Assembly (NCBI RefSeq): GCF_019654955.1 | Contig: NZ_BPEV01000009.1 | Coordinates: 62,001-126,000, forward strand | Direction: 5' to 3' | Length of the DNA stretch: 64,000 bases | Source of the DNA: Shewanella sp. KT0246 | GTDB taxonomy: Bacteria > Pseudomonadota > Gammaproteobacteria > Enterobacterales > Shewanellaceae | In this document: in pieces, positions 45,256 to 54,486 of the stretch | Layout: each line of letters begins with the position of its first letter | How positions within the stretch are numbered: position 1 is the stretch's first letter | Notes under the pieces: model-generated | What the model was told of the DNA's origin: nothing | Databases searched by the model: none | Seen by the model: only the letters and a program-made list of their open reading frames with translations | Program-made: the position numbers and the translations under genes

Positions 45256-47991
45256 TTGAGTTTAGTAGCTCATTATTTACATAAATGGAAATTAAGGCTG
45301 GGTATCCTGTTAGCCTTATTGTGTTTATGGCCGCTTCAAACTTGGCTTGTGTCCTACCTTGCAACAAGCGCACTAACGCCTTACGAGATCAATTTATCGC
45401 TTCCCCTTTCAGACAAGCTCAATCAAGAATATGGTTTAACACCAACAAGTCATGTTGCAAACGTTTTTGTGAGTGGCAGTTTTTCTGACTGGCACAGTGA
45501 CGATCCCTTTTATCGGATGCAGCCTTCTGGTAAAAACCAGTGGCACTATCAACTCCCATTACACCCTGGAGATATTGAATATAAATTGGTGTTAGAGATA
45601 GAAGGACATACTGATGCGATTTGGATTTTAGACCCCAATAACCCTAATACAGCCGTGAACCCTTGGGGGGATAAAAACTCTCTTATTGAAATAGCTGACT
45701 GGCCAAAGATTGCTGTGATTAGTCGACTGTTAACGCTGGCAGTTATAGGCGCATTTTTATTGTATTGCTTGTTAGAGCCATTGTTGTACTGGTTACTGCA
45801 TTTAAAGATGCCTCTTTACCGCAAATTGATGCTGTCGAATGTGCTGATTTTAATCTGTATCCAAATCATCTTCTTCAGCTACCAATTACATCAAAACAGA
45901 CAGCTCATTAAACTCAGCATCAGTGATACATTACATAATATGCACTTGGTATTAGCCAGTAACCATATTGATTTTAATGACTTAAATAACCAAAAGCAGC
46001 AAATAGACAATGCTATTGATCAATTTTTTGCACAAGCAACGACTCGAATTGATAAAAAGCAAACCAGCCTATTTCAAATTACTTTATCTGACTTTGCCGT
46101 ATTAGATAAAAATGGCGAGTTAATTTCACTGCATCACCGCCAGCAAAATCAATCAATTCAGTTACACCGAGCACAAAAGCTTGGATTTAATAACACTCAT
46201 GATTACTTCATCAAAGGCATGTGGGCCAACCTCATTCCCGAAGCAAAAGAAAACGCCCTTAACGGACAGTTAGTCACCGCCAAACGTCCTGCAGGAATAC
46301 GCCATGTTGAAACTAATAAGACACGCCAAAGTGAATGGGTATTGGGTTTTAGCCAAGTGATGCAACCGATTATGTCCCGTGGTCAGCTGCAAGGGTTTTA
46401 CGGTGGTTCTATGCAAGTTAAGCTTTACGGTGCAGAGCTTCTAAACACCTTATTATTTCAGCTATTGTTACTGTCTGGCGTGCTTAGTTTAGCCAGTTGG
46501 TTATTGATGAGTGTTGGGAAGATCGTTACTGCGGATATTCTTACCTTAACCAATTGGACTCAAAAAATAGTCAAAGGCGACCTAACCCAGAAGCTCAACC
46601 TCAATAGCCAAGATGAAATCCAACAGCTTGGTGATAATTTTGAAATCATGCGACAGTCGTTGGCAGATAGTTTTCATAAAATTGAGCAGCAAAACAGTAA
46701 CCTCTTTAATGAGGCTTATTTCAATAATCTCACCGGCTTACCTAACCGGAAAAAACTCTATGCAGATCTCAAGCAGTATCAAGCCAGCTCATTGTTAGTT
46801 TTCAGCATTACTGATTTTGACGAAATTAATGATTTTTATGGTGTAACAACCGGTGATGCTATTATTCAAAAGGTGGCTAGTAGTCTCGAAATGAATGCAG
46901 TTCCACACAGTTTATATAAAACTGGGGCTGATGAATTTGTGGTTTTGGTTGTCAGCAAGTTTAATGATCAACAGCTACAAGACTTAGCCGAGCAGTTAAT
47001 CGAGCATGTTACCCATCAAGCGATTGTGATTGATGAAAACGAACTCTACATTACCTTAAGCGCTGGAGGTGCCCATTGTATCAACGAGCTGTATTCTCAG
47101 TTACACCAACATGCTGACTTAGCCAGACGTATTGCAAGGCGACATTACCAACACTACCGTTTATTTACAGCTGACATGTCTAACCCTCAGGCTTTTGAAG
47201 CTAATATGCATCAAAGTCGTTTATTGGTTTCAGCAGTACAAAATAACCTAGTAACCCCTTATGTGCAGCTAATCAAACCACTTTCAAAAAATGACACCCC
47301 TAAAAGTGAAAACCATGTAATAAGTGCCAACCCCAAATTCGAATGTTTAATGCGTATTTGCTTAGCTAATGGCAAAGTGCTGACACCAGCTCAGTTTATG
47401 CAGACAGCAGTGCGTTCGCGTCTTTACCCTAGGATGATGAAAGTAATGCTCGAGAAGTCATTTTCATTATTTAACTCAACACCTTATGAGTTTTCAGTCA
47501 ATATATCTCTTGAAGATATTGCTGATCCAGAACGGATAGCAACATTAGTTACGCTGCTAAAAAGCTACCCTGAAACAGCCACAAGATTGACCTTTGAACT
47601 GCTAGAAAGTGAAGAAATCACCAATTACGATTTAGTCCACGATTTTATCAGCAAGGTAAAACCCTATGGCTGTAAAATTGCCATCGATGACTTTGGCGCA
47701 GGTTACTCTAATTTTGTGCATTTAATGAGATTAGACATCGATATTATTAAAATAGATGGCTCACTTATTCGCTATTTAGATAAAGATGAAAAAGCTCAGT
47801 ATTTAGTTGCGACTGTGACAGATTTTGCTAAAAAAATGGGTATTGAAACCGTTGCGGAATTTGTAGATTCAGAGCAAGTTCTTGAGCAAGTAAAACAATA
47901 TAAGATTGATTATGCCCAAGGCTTTTTACTAGGTAAGCCTGCACCTTCTATAGAAGCGGCATTGGCGTCTCAAGAGACAGAGACATCTTAG
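45256..47991 (+). CDS. Membrane GGDEF-EAL protein with N-terminal glycogen-binding-like domain
   Basis: A 911-residue protein. After a first membrane span (about 14-34) comes a CBM48/AMPK-like glycan-binding domain at about 60-145 (VFVSGSFSDWHSDDPFYRMQ, GDIEYKLVLEIEG, ILDPNNPNT). Further spans lie at about 152-182 and 195-212, a periplasmic sensor domain follows to about 390, then a span, HAMP (about 415-465), GGDEF (about 480-640) and EAL (about 655-905). The GGDEF motif is degenerate (GADEF), while the EAL domain keeps ELLES, DDFGAGYSN and KIDGSL, so it is likely a phosphodiesterase. Start is a TTG with TAAGG eight bases upstream; no ATG fits. Confidence 0.82.
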   Translation: MSLVAHYLHKWKLRLGILLALLCLWPLQTWLVSYLATSALTPYEINLSLPLSDKLNQEYGLTPTSHVANVFVSGSFSDWHSDDPFYRMQPSGKNQWHYQLPLHPGDIEYKLVLEIEGHTDAIWILDPNNPNTAVNPWGDKNSLIEIADWPKIAVISRLLTLAVIGAFLLYCLLEPLLYWLLHLKMPLYRKLMLSNVLILICIQIIFFSYQLHQNRQLIKLSISDTLHNMHLVLASNHIDFNDLNNQKQQIDNAIDQFFAQATTRIDKKQTSLFQITLSDFAVLDKNGELISLHHRQQNQSIQLHRAQKLGFNNTHDYFIKGMWANLIPEAKENALNGQLVTAKRPAGIRHVETNKTRQSEWVLGFSQVMQPIMSRGQLQGFYGGSMQVKLYGAELLNTLLFQLLLLSGVLSLASWLLMSVGKIVTADILTLTNWTQKIVKGDLTQKLNLNSQDEIQQLGDNFEIMRQSLADSFHKIEQQNSNLFNEAYFNNLTGLPNRKKLYADLKQYQASSLLVFSITDFDEINDFYGVTTGDAIIQKVASSLEMNAVPHSLYKTGADEFVVLVVSKFNDQQLQDLAEQLIEHVTHQAIVIDENELYITLSAGGAHCINELYSQLHQHADLARRIARRHYQHYRLFTADMSNPQAFEANMHQSRLLVSAVQNNLVTPYVQLIKPLSKNDTPKSENHVISANPKFECLMRICLANGKVLTPAQFMQTAVRSRLYPRMMKVMLEKSFSLFNSTPYEFSVNISLEDIADPERIATLVTLLKSYPETATRLTFELLESEEITNYDLVHDFISKVKPYGCKIAIDDFGAGYSNFVHLMRLDIDIIKIDGSLIRYLDKDEKAQYLVATVTDFAKKMGIETVAEFVDSEQVLEQVKQYKIDYAQGFLLGKPAPSIEAALASQETETS

Positions 47992-48060
47992 ACGTTCGAT
48001 GTTTATGTACTTGTAGCTATACCCCTCTTGTTTTACATCCCCCATACATTTACACATAAT

Positions 48061-48090
48061 AAAGGCCACGATATTTCGTGGCCTTTATTT
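48061..48090. terminator. Bidirectional terminator
   Basis: Eleven-base-pair stem AAAGGCCACGA/TCGTGGCCTTT followed by ATTTTT, between convergent genes. Confidence 0.88.
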
Positions 48091-48165
48091 TTAAGCAATT
48101 CGTAAATTAGTTTTTGAATAAGCAACTAAGCAACTTTAGACTCAGTAGCTTAAAACTAGAAATGA

Positions 48166-49221
48166 TTAAACTAACTCAGCGAGCATAGCGTCATCATAAG
48201 CAGTTAATTCACGCCCATCACGAACTTTAGCGACGTAATCTGGATTAGCAATAAAAGCGCGTCCAATAGCCAATAAATCAAATTGATTATTATCAATTGC
48301 ATCGCTACCCGTTTGGGCGGTGTAACTTCCCACACCAACAATCGTTTGATTATATTGCTGACGTAAATAACTTGAGGCTTGGCCACCTAAATAATCAAAT
48401 TCCATAGCATCATCAAATATCCCTAAGTGAATAAATGCTAAATTGCGCGGTTCTAGTTGCTTTAATAAGCTATCAAATACTGCGCGGTCACGGTTGTCTG
48501 GTTTCATATTAAAATAGGCGCCCGGAGATAAACGAATCGCTGTTCTATCACTACCAATTTTCTCGATAATCGCATCGATAACTTCAACAGCAAAACGTGT
48601 CATATTTTCTGGGGTTTCGCCGTACTCATCGCTGCGGTTATTACATGAATAATGTAAGAACTGATCGATTAGGTAGCCATTTGCACCATGGATTTCAACT
48701 CCATCAAAACCCGCTTCTATTGCATTGTCAGCTGCAGAGGCATAGTCAGCTACTAGCGAAGCGATATCTTCAATTGTCGCTGCTTTAGGTTGCTGATATG
48801 TCAAATCTCTATTACGTGGAATAGTGCCTTCAATTCCTATATTTGATGCTGATAACACTTCACCGTTTTCTTCACCGAAAAAGAACGGGTGAGCAACGCG
48901 GCCCGTATGCCATAGCTGGGCAAAAATCTTCCCGCCTTTTTCGTGTACAGCTTGAGTCACTAGTTTCCAGCCGTCTATTTGCGCTTGAGTATAAAGACCC
49001 GGTGTATTGACGTAACCTTGGCCGTCAGGACGAATAATGGTGGCTTCACTAATGATTAAACCAGCATCTGCGCGGCGAGCATAGTAGTCAGCCATCGTTT
49101 GAGTGGGGACTAAATCATCGTCAGCCATACAACGTGTGAGTGGCGCCATTAAGATTTTATTATTTAGAGTAAGTGTGTCATTAAGTTTATAAGGGGTAAA
49201 TAACGTGGCAGGCATTGGCAT
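48166..49221 (-). CDS. Old Yellow Enzyme family NADH:flavin oxidoreductase (alkene reductase)
   Basis: A 351-residue FMN-dependent TIM barrel of the Old Yellow Enzyme family. Visible motifs are MAPLTRCMADD, LWHTGRVAHP, DGVEIHGANGYLIDQFLH (His/Asn pair at the active site), TAIRLSPGAYFNM and LLAIGRAFIANPDY. Enzymes of this type (NemA, the SYE proteins of Shewanella) reduce the C=C bond of enones or nitro groups of xenobiotics. Single-gene unit; no regulator is adjacent. Confidence 0.94.
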   Translation of the reverse strand: MPMPATLFTPYKLNDTLTLNNKILMAPLTRCMADDDLVPTQTMADYYARRADAGLIISEATIIRPDGQGYVNTPGLYTQAQIDGWKLVTQAVHEKGGKIFAQLWHTGRVAHPFFFGEENGEVLSASNIGIEGTIPRNRDLTYQQPKAATIEDIASLVADYASAADNAIEAGFDGVEIHGANGYLIDQFLHYSCNNRSDEYGETPENMTRFAVEVIDAIIEKIGSDRTAIRLSPGAYFNMKPDNRDRAVFDSLLKQLEPRNLAFIHLGIFDDAMEFDYLGGQASSYLRQQYNQTIVGVGSYTAQTGSDAIDNNQFDLLAIGRAFIANPDYVAKVRDGRELTAYDDAMLAELV

Positions 49222-49343
49222 AGTACTTCCTTGAAATAGCGATTCGCTGTTATTTAAAAACTTAAGCTGACCGTATAATTTAGCTTAAGTTTGTCATTGT
49301 TAATGTAATAGATGGGGTCGAATAATCCATATTCAATAAAGAA

Positions 49344-49370
49344 CAAAAAAGCGACTCACAAGTAGTCGCC
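49344..49370 (-). terminator. Terminator of the TIGR02922-like gene
   Basis: Stem GCGACT/AGTCGC, loop of 7 bases; minus strand continues TTTTTTG. Confidence 0.65.
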
Positions 49371-49391
49371 TTATTTTTACTCAGCAGTTAT

Positions 49392-49441
49392 TTACTGTAT
49401 AGGTAGTTACTGTAAAGATAGTTACTGTATAGATAGTTACT
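49392..49441 (+). repeat. 15-bp tandem repeat
   Basis: Three units of TTACTGTATAGATAG with one or two changes (49392, 49407, 49422) and a partial fourth, in the spacer downstream of the gene at 49495. Confidence 0.88.
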
Positions 49442-49494
49442 AGGCAGTATTAACTTAGTCATTAGGTACGTTGTAAATAAAAAATAGTGCTACA

Positions 49495-49752
49495 TTAGAC
49501 TAAATTTTTTTGAGCATACACACGCTCACCTAATGAGTTAAGAATTTTACATTCACCATCAAGTACAGCAATGATTGATTTCCCCACCCTAAACTCATTG
49601 GGAAGCATTACCCTTCCCGTCTCGCTCACATCTAAACCTGTTAGTACTATATTTTTCATTAACAGGCCTACTGGCGCTTCATAAAATAATACTGTTACCG
49701 TCGCTTTATTATCTTCATTGGTGCTGGCGGGTTCTTGACTCTCTTTTGTCAT
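49495..49752 (-). CDS. TIGR02922/DUF2375-like small protein
   Basis: An 85-residue protein with VTVLFYEAPVGLLMKNIVLT and TGRVMLPNEFRVGKSIIAVL, ending in ILNSLGERVYAQ. This pattern matches a small family I remember as TIGR02922, known from Colwellia, Shewanella and Vibrio and without a known function. A Ser/Glu/Asn-rich N-terminus of 18 residues precedes it. It is a lone gene. Confidence 0.6.
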   Translation of the reverse strand: MTKESQEPASTNEDNKATVTVLFYEAPVGLLMKNIVLTGLDVSETGRVMLPNEFRVGKSIIAVLDGECKILNSLGERVYAQKNLV

Positions 49753-50014
49753 ATTTTCACTCTCTTACCGATGCTAACTACATGCTTACGATATGGTTTT
49801 TATAACTCTCGTATCAGTCTAGACGAATATTGAAACTTATACCTCATTCTGGCAATCAATATCTTACACAAATTTAACAGCATCTATGGTAAATTAAACT
49901 CACTAATCCTCTATCGGCTGATCTGCATCAACTGCAGTGCCTATATAGACTAAACAGCTGCGATTATTTTTGTTAGAATCAGCGGCAATTTTCGACATTA
50001 AAAACGAGATCAAG

Positions 50015-50737
50015 ATGGGAAGAGCATACCAAAACCGCAAAGAATCTATGGCAAAAACTGCCGGCCAAAAGACGCGTATTTACTCGCGCTACGGTAAAGA
50101 AATATACGTTTGTGCCAAAAATGGTGGTGTTGATCCTGATGGTAACTTAGCGCTTCGTAGCTTAATTACCCGCGCCAAAAAAGACCAAGTACCGACTCAC
50201 GTTATTGAACGTGCCATTGAAAAAGCCAGAGGTGGTGGTGGCGAAGATTACGACACTGCTCGTTATGAAGGTTTTGGTCCTGGTGGCTGTTCTGTCATCG
50301 TTGATTGCTTAACTGACAACGTTAAACGTACCTTTACTGAAGTGCGTCAAGCATTCGTTAAAAACGACGCTAAATTAGGCGGTCCGGGGACTGTTGCGCA
50401 TAGCTTTGATCATCAAGCAGTATTTGTATTTGCTGGTGAAGACGATGAAGCCATTTTAGAATTATTGATGATGGCTGATGTTGATGTTACTGACGTAGAA
50501 CTAGAAGACGGTATGATCAGCGTATTCGCACCAATTACAGAATTTAACAAGGTCCGTGTCGCATTAACTGACGATAATGCTGATATCAACTTTGAAGTTG
50601 AGCACATCACCTTTGTGCCACAAGCAATGACTGAAGTGACAGGTGAAGATGTTGAAACCTTCGACAAGTTCATTAATGCTCTAGAAGATTGTGACGATGT
50701 ACAAAACGTTTATCACAATGCTGAAATCAACGATTAA
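50015..50737 (+). CDS. yeeN: YebC/PmpR family protein, YeeN type
   Basis: A 240-residue YebC-family protein ([60 protein letters not shown]). The [12 protein letters not shown] start is typical of the YeeN group as distinct from MAGHSKWAN of YebC proper. YebC-type proteins act in translation of proline-rich stretches or as transcription regulators. I place the start at 50015; the longer frame adds fifteen residues unlike the family. Confidence 0.9.
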   Translation: MGRAYQNRKESMAKTAGQKTRIYSRYGKEIYVCAKNGGVDPDGNLALRSLITRAKKDQVPTHVIERAIEKARGGGGEDYDTARYEGFGPGGCSVIVDCLTDNVKRTFTEVRQAFVKNDAKLGGPGTVAHSFDHQAVFVFAGEDDEAILELLMMADVDVTDVELEDGMISVFAPITEFNKVRVALTDDNADINFEVEHITFVPQAMTEVTGEDVETFDKFINALEDCDDVQNVYHNAEIND

Positions 50738-50756
50738 TTCGTTTATTTACGGCAAT

Positions 50757-50788
50757 AAAAAACGCAGTCAATTGACTGCGTTTTTTTA
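50757..50788. terminator. Terminator between yeeN and hpf
   Basis: Stem AAAAAACGCAGTCA/TGACTGCGTTTTTT with two-base loop; works for both convergent genes. Confidence 0.9.
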
Positions 50789-50810
50789 TACGTTAATTAA
50801 CGTAACTCGC

Positions 50811-51167
50811 TTACTTTAAATCCATTTCTTGAACTTTTTCATGAGCGATTTCAGGCGTTGTTACTTTTGGCTTATTGTGCAAATCAGCTTTAAGTTGTCC
50901 TTTACGATGCTTTAGTGCTGCATCGAGTTTTTTGCCTGCACTTGAAAGTGCTGGATACATAACAGGGTCTGAGGCTTTTGCGGCTATACGACTTCCTTCA
51001 TAATTTGTCGTGATTTCAACTTCAAATTCGCCGTGTTCTTTTGAGATGATAATATCGAGCGATATTAACGTAGGGAAATGGCTGGCAATTTTAGTGAACT
51101 TTGCGCTAACGTCTTCTTTTACAGTATCTGTAACATCAACATGGTGACCTGAAAGATTTATTTTCAT
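50811..51167 (-). CDS. hpf: Ribosome hibernation factor HPF/RaiA
   Basis: A 118-residue ribosome-associated inhibitor with MKINLSGHHVDVTDTVKEDV, HFPTLISLDIIISKEHGEFE and DPVMYPALSSAGKKLDAALK, ending in a charged tail. Members bind the 30S decoding region in stationary phase. The basic helix with KKLDAALKHRKGQL is that of the short HPF/YfiA type, with no C-terminal dimer domain. Confidence 0.9.
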   Translation of the reverse strand: MKINLSGHHVDVTDTVKEDVSAKFTKIASHFPTLISLDIIISKEHGEFEVEITTNYEGSRIAAKASDPVMYPALSSAGKKLDAALKHRKGQLKADLHNKPKVTTPEIAHEKVQEMDLK

Positions 51168-51933
51168 AGATAACTTATCCTTTAATAATATAGCCTTGCT
51201 ATATACTTCACTTTCTAGCAGATATTTATTCTTACATAAGTAGATTTTGGGGCGTTTGTTCTAGATCACAAGGGTAGTTGTATAAATTATTGTTAACTTT
51301 ACAAACAAACTATCTGCTTTTCATACGTATGTCATTTACGTGCTTTACAGCTTTAGTATAGACATAAAACTCCAACAAAATCTGCAACTTTTGTCGTCTT
51401 TACGGTGAAATTGTATTTATTGTCATTTTTCAAACAATTAAGCCCATATTTCGTTTGTTTTTCATCCTGTTGATTCTCTGTTTTATTCGTTGTCCTATTA
51501 AATAATCTCAATTCGGGATAATAAATGCATATCAGACTGCTATTTTCACCGTTAACAGTGTTGAGATTACTTGCAATAGAGCCGCTATTGACGCGTAAAT
51601 TAGCCTTGTTATCAGTGCAAAGCTCTTTTTTAATGTAGGCGTTTGAATATTAGCTATTTAAATTTTTTCGCTCATATCTTAACTCTGGCTGAGGTTAAAA
51701 AATAATAAAAGCAATCATCAGAGCAACAAAGCTGTACAAATATCAATCAAAGCAGCTCTCTCTGCTAGGTCATCAATACCCATTTTTAATCAAAAGTTAA
51801 CGGCTTTTATCTCTTTAAAGCCAAAAAAGCCCAAGTTTAACTTGGGCTTTTGCGAATACTCACGTTAACTATCCGTTCAAATTACCGCATCTAGTTAATA
51901 GTCTGGGTTGCTGGATGTGATTACTGATTCAAA
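51168..51933. other. Gene-free 766-base region upstream of hpf
   Basis: AT-rich, with no supported gene; one 37-codon ATG frame at 51525 has no motif. The hpf promoter should lie near 51170-51300. The end carries the terminator of the ParM operon. Confidence 0.55.
51823..51852 (-). terminator. Terminator of the parM operon
   Basis: Stem AAAAGCCCAAG/CTTGGGCTTTT; minus strand continues TTTTTTGG. Confidence 0.85.
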
Positions 51934-52824
51934 CTACCAAAGCCCTTTAGCTTTAATTTTACTGGCACGTTGAAGTTGGGTATTAAGTTGTTTTACTTGT
52001 GATTGGTCTGCCCCCGGCTCTTCACCTGACAAGGCCTGATAACCATTAGCCAAGTTTTGACTCATTTGATCAGATAAACTGTTCATTTGCTTTTTAACGC
52101 TATTAAATGCCGACAATAAGCTTTGTTGGTTAGCACTAATGGCGTTAAGTAATTCAACATTGTGATCATCTAGTCTTGTTTCAATTGCCGCTAAATTCGA
52201 TTCGAAAGAGCTAATATCAGGAGAGCTAGCAACAGATGAGTCTGTGATAAGTGAATGAGCAGCTGATTGTACTTTTAGCTCTGCCAGAAGTTGCTCATTT
52301 TGAGCCTGAAATTGACACAACTGGGCTGAAAACTGACTAGTAAGAAGCTCACTTAACTGCTCGATTAAATGCCCATGCTTCGCTTCAGTTTCAATCTTTG
52401 CTTTTGCATCTATATCAGCTTGCTCTTGCTGCCTAGTTTGTTGCTGCTTTGCGAGCATTTTTTCAAACTTCAGCCATTGGCTATCATCAAGTACCGCTAT
52501 AGCAGGAGCCTCAACAATAGACATTTGAGTTCCGCAAGTTAACTCATCATCGAACGATGATATTTGCTGAGTAATTCGCTTTGCATTAACACCATTTGGG
52601 CGATATTGCTCACTGACAAGTTTTGGTAACTCTGGCGACAACTGATGCAAATACAAACCAGACAAATAAATGTCACGATGAAAAATGCTGCGCCTTTGCT
52701 GGGCGATATCTTTTTCATCGCTGCGTTCTTTCTCACTGACTTGCCAAGCACGCAGATTCTCTATGGCGTAACCATGCTGTTCATGAAGTTCTGGCGCTAA
52801 ATTAAAAGTACATTGGATACGCAT
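51934..52824 (-). CDS. Coiled-coil partner of a ParM-like actin (ParR-like by position)
   Basis: The 296-residue protein has an N-terminal globular part (about 1-120) and long polar helices rich in Gln, Ala and Glu (about 125-280; FEKMLAKQQQTRQQEQADID and LSAFNSVKKQMNSLSDQMSQ). Plasmid ParR/StbB partners bind DNA through a ribbon-helix-helix; the N-terminus here MRIQCTFNLAPELHEQHGYA could be such a strand-helix, but I do not recognise the family. It follows the parM gene by 12 bases in the same direction. Unusually long for a ParR. Confidence 0.6.
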   Translation of the reverse strand: MRIQCTFNLAPELHEQHGYAIENLRAWQVSEKERSDEKDIAQQRRSIFHRDIYLSGLYLHQLSPELPKLVSEQYRPNGVNAKRITQQISSFDDELTCGTQMSIVEAPAIAVLDDSQWLKFEKMLAKQQQTRQQEQADIDAKAKIETEAKHGHLIEQLSELLTSQFSAQLCQFQAQNEQLLAELKVQSAAHSLITDSSVASSPDISSFESNLAAIETRLDDHNVELLNAISANQQSLLSAFNSVKKQMNSLSDQMSQNLANGYQALSGEEPGADQSQVKQLNTQLQRASKIKAKGLW

Positions 52825-52836
52825 ACACTTTACCTA

Positions 52837-53871
52837 TTAAGCAGCTGCAGAGTCATCAGTATTTACGTCATCACTTTCAGCAGCGTGATAACAACAAATC
52901 TCACGCGATAAAGCTTCTTGAGGTTTTGCAAGCAACACTATTTTTTCGCCAAGGCTTGGGTATGCTTCATGCACAGCAGCTTCGATTAGTGTTGCTCCAC
53001 CGCCAACTAAATAAACACGATTAGGGTTACGCATAAAGGTTTTCGCTTCATAGGCAATGGCATTGCCTAGCTCTTCGATTTTATGCTCGATACGCTCAAG
53101 TACCCAATCCACTTTGGTTAAGTCGTTAATCACTTCACACGCAAACTCACGGTTATGACGATTCTTAATCAATTCGTTCGCCACAAGGTAACTTGCATCG
53201 CTGTCAGCTGCCGCTAAGGCTTTTCTGGCCGTATCAGTTACCATAGACACACCTATCGTTGCATTACCGTATACGCTTGATACATCATCGAACTCACCAA
53301 CAATCACCCCCATATCGAGAGTCGTTCCACCAACATCAATAACTAATGATTTAGTAAAGGCATTAATGCCCGAATCCACTAATGTGGTTAATACTGCTGG
53401 TAGACTTTCTGGCAAGACTTCTACATCTACAATGTCAAATAAGTCGCCTTTGTTGAGCGAGATTTCACGCAATAAGTTAGCCTTCTTACGCTCAATGTTA
53501 GCTTCGTTCTTTTGGCAATCGTCTGCGTTGTAATATTCAGTAATGGGTAAGGTTACTAAAATACTAACGGGGCAAGGTTTGATGCCTGTTTGTAATAGCG
53601 CGTGATGCACTGAAAGTAGATTTAAATCATCATACTGATATGCGACGTGAGTAGTGGATAAGGCTCTGTCAGATGTGGCATCAAAAGTGTATTTTGTTGA
53701 GCCAATTTGGTAGTTAAAAATCTTCTTTCCATTGAGTAATGCTGCACTCTTCCAATCTTTACGAAAAGAATTTGGCGAAGTGACACAATGCACCTTTTCG
53801 TCTTTTATCCAGCTAATTTTAACATTGGTAGAACCATCATCGATGGCGAATTTCATTTTTGCAGTAGTCAT
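52837..53871 (-). CDS. parM: ParM/StbA-like actin ATPase on the chromosome
   Basis: A 344-residue actin-fold protein of the plasmid R1 ParM/StbA type. Phosphate-1 motif FAIDDGSTNVKISW, phosphate-2 LVIDVGGTTLDMG and adenosine motif YLVGGGATLIEAA are intact. ParM filaments push plasmid copies apart. In this window it sits between chromosomal genes (hpf and yajQ), with a partner gene 12 bases downstream. No replication gene is near, so it may be a domesticated or phage-derived filament system. Confidence 0.88.
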   Translation of the reverse strand: MTTAKMKFAIDDGSTNVKISWIKDEKVHCVTSPNSFRKDWKSAALLNGKKIFNYQIGSTKYTFDATSDRALSTTHVAYQYDDLNLLSVHHALLQTGIKPCPVSILVTLPITEYYNADDCQKNEANIERKKANLLREISLNKGDLFDIVDVEVLPESLPAVLTTLVDSGINAFTKSLVIDVGGTTLDMGVIVGEFDDVSSVYGNATIGVSMVTDTARKALAAADSDASYLVANELIKNRHNREFACEVINDLTKVDWVLERIEHKIEELGNAIAYEAKTFMRNPNRVYLVGGGATLIEAAVHEAYPSLGEKIVLLAKPQEALSREICCYHAAESDDVNTDDSAAA

Positions 53872-54210
53872 ATCTCAGATCTTAACGTCGCAATTTAAAA
53901 GTATGCAGCATCAAGGCGACAGTAAGTGGTAACAACTGAAATGAAAAGCCAATTAAATTTTAGTGAAACTCGAATAGCTGACCGATTATTAAATTTAGAA
54001 AATGGTGAATCTGATACAAAGATGGCAATTAAGGTTGTTAAAGATAATGGCTAAAATCACTAATGAGTGAGCACAATGAATATTAACTATAATTTCTAAC
54101 TATACATATACATGCCACAGAAAACATAAAGCAATATTAATCATAACCTTGCATTATTGGCTATATTTTTGCTTATATTGCAGTTCTATTGGAAATCATA
54201 AGGGATAAAT
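53872..54210. other. Upstream region of parM with a small open frame
   Basis: A 339-base spacer. A parC-like array would be expected here, but I see no clear iterons. It contains a 37-codon frame at 53941-54054 (listed separately) and the promoter of the PspB-like gene. Confidence 0.5.
53941..54054 (+). CDS. Possible 37-residue small protein
   Basis: ATG at 53941 to TAA at 54052-54054. The start is MKSQLNFSETRIADRLLNLE and the end KVVKDNG. It is charged and helical in appearance, with no family recognised. It lacks a clear ribosome site. It could be a remnant of the element that brought parM, or a chance frame. Confidence 0.25.
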   Translation: MKSQLNFSETRIADRLLNLENGESDTKMAIKVVKDNG

Positions 54211-54444
54211 ATGGATATCAGTAATATTGTCATCGTCGCTATAGTTTTTTTCGCCATCTTTGGGGCAGACTTTTTCAAATATCGTTTACGGATGAAACAA
54301 CTTGAAGCCAAAATAGATAGCAGTGATAAGATGAAATTGGTAGATGAAGTCAAAAGTATGAAACATCGTTTAGTGATTTTGGAAAAAATTGTGACTGATA
54401 AAGGTTATGAATTAAATGAAGAAATTAATAAACTGAAAGATTAA
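54211..54444 (+). CDS. PspB-like small membrane protein
   Basis: A 77-residue protein with one N-terminal membrane span (about 5-22, IVIVAIVFFAIFGADFF) and a cytoplasmic coiled coil, HRLVILEKIVTDKGYELNEE, resembling the helix of phage-shock protein B. PspB proteins sense inner-membrane stress with PspC and PspA, but none of those genes is nearby. The start follows AAGGGATAA. Confidence 0.65.
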   Translation: MDISNIVIVAIVFFAIFGADFFKYRLRMKQLEAKIDSSDKMKLVDEVKSMKHRLVILEKIVTDKGYELNEEINKLKD

Positions 54445-54456
54445 GCTACAAGCTAA

Positions 54457-54480
54457 AGGCTGCCCGATTGGCAGCCCTTC
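54457..54480. terminator. Hairpin between the PspB-like gene and yajQ
   Basis: Stem AGGCTGCC/GGCAGCCT-like with loop CGATT; T-tract weak, so a modest terminator. Confidence 0.55.
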
Positions 54481-54486
54481 GATACA

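Noticed and set aside
45152..45373. 73-codon minus frame over the start of the GGDEF-EAL gene
   Set aside because: Overlaps the conserved N-terminus of the larger gene and has no motif.
51255..51275. CRP- or FNR-like half-palindrome TTGTTCTAGATCACAA before hpf
   Set aside because: Only one half fits either consensus; too weak to list as a site.
51525..51638. 37-codon ATG frame in the hpf-parM gap
   Set aside because: Leu-rich chance frame in AT-rich DNA, no ribosome site.
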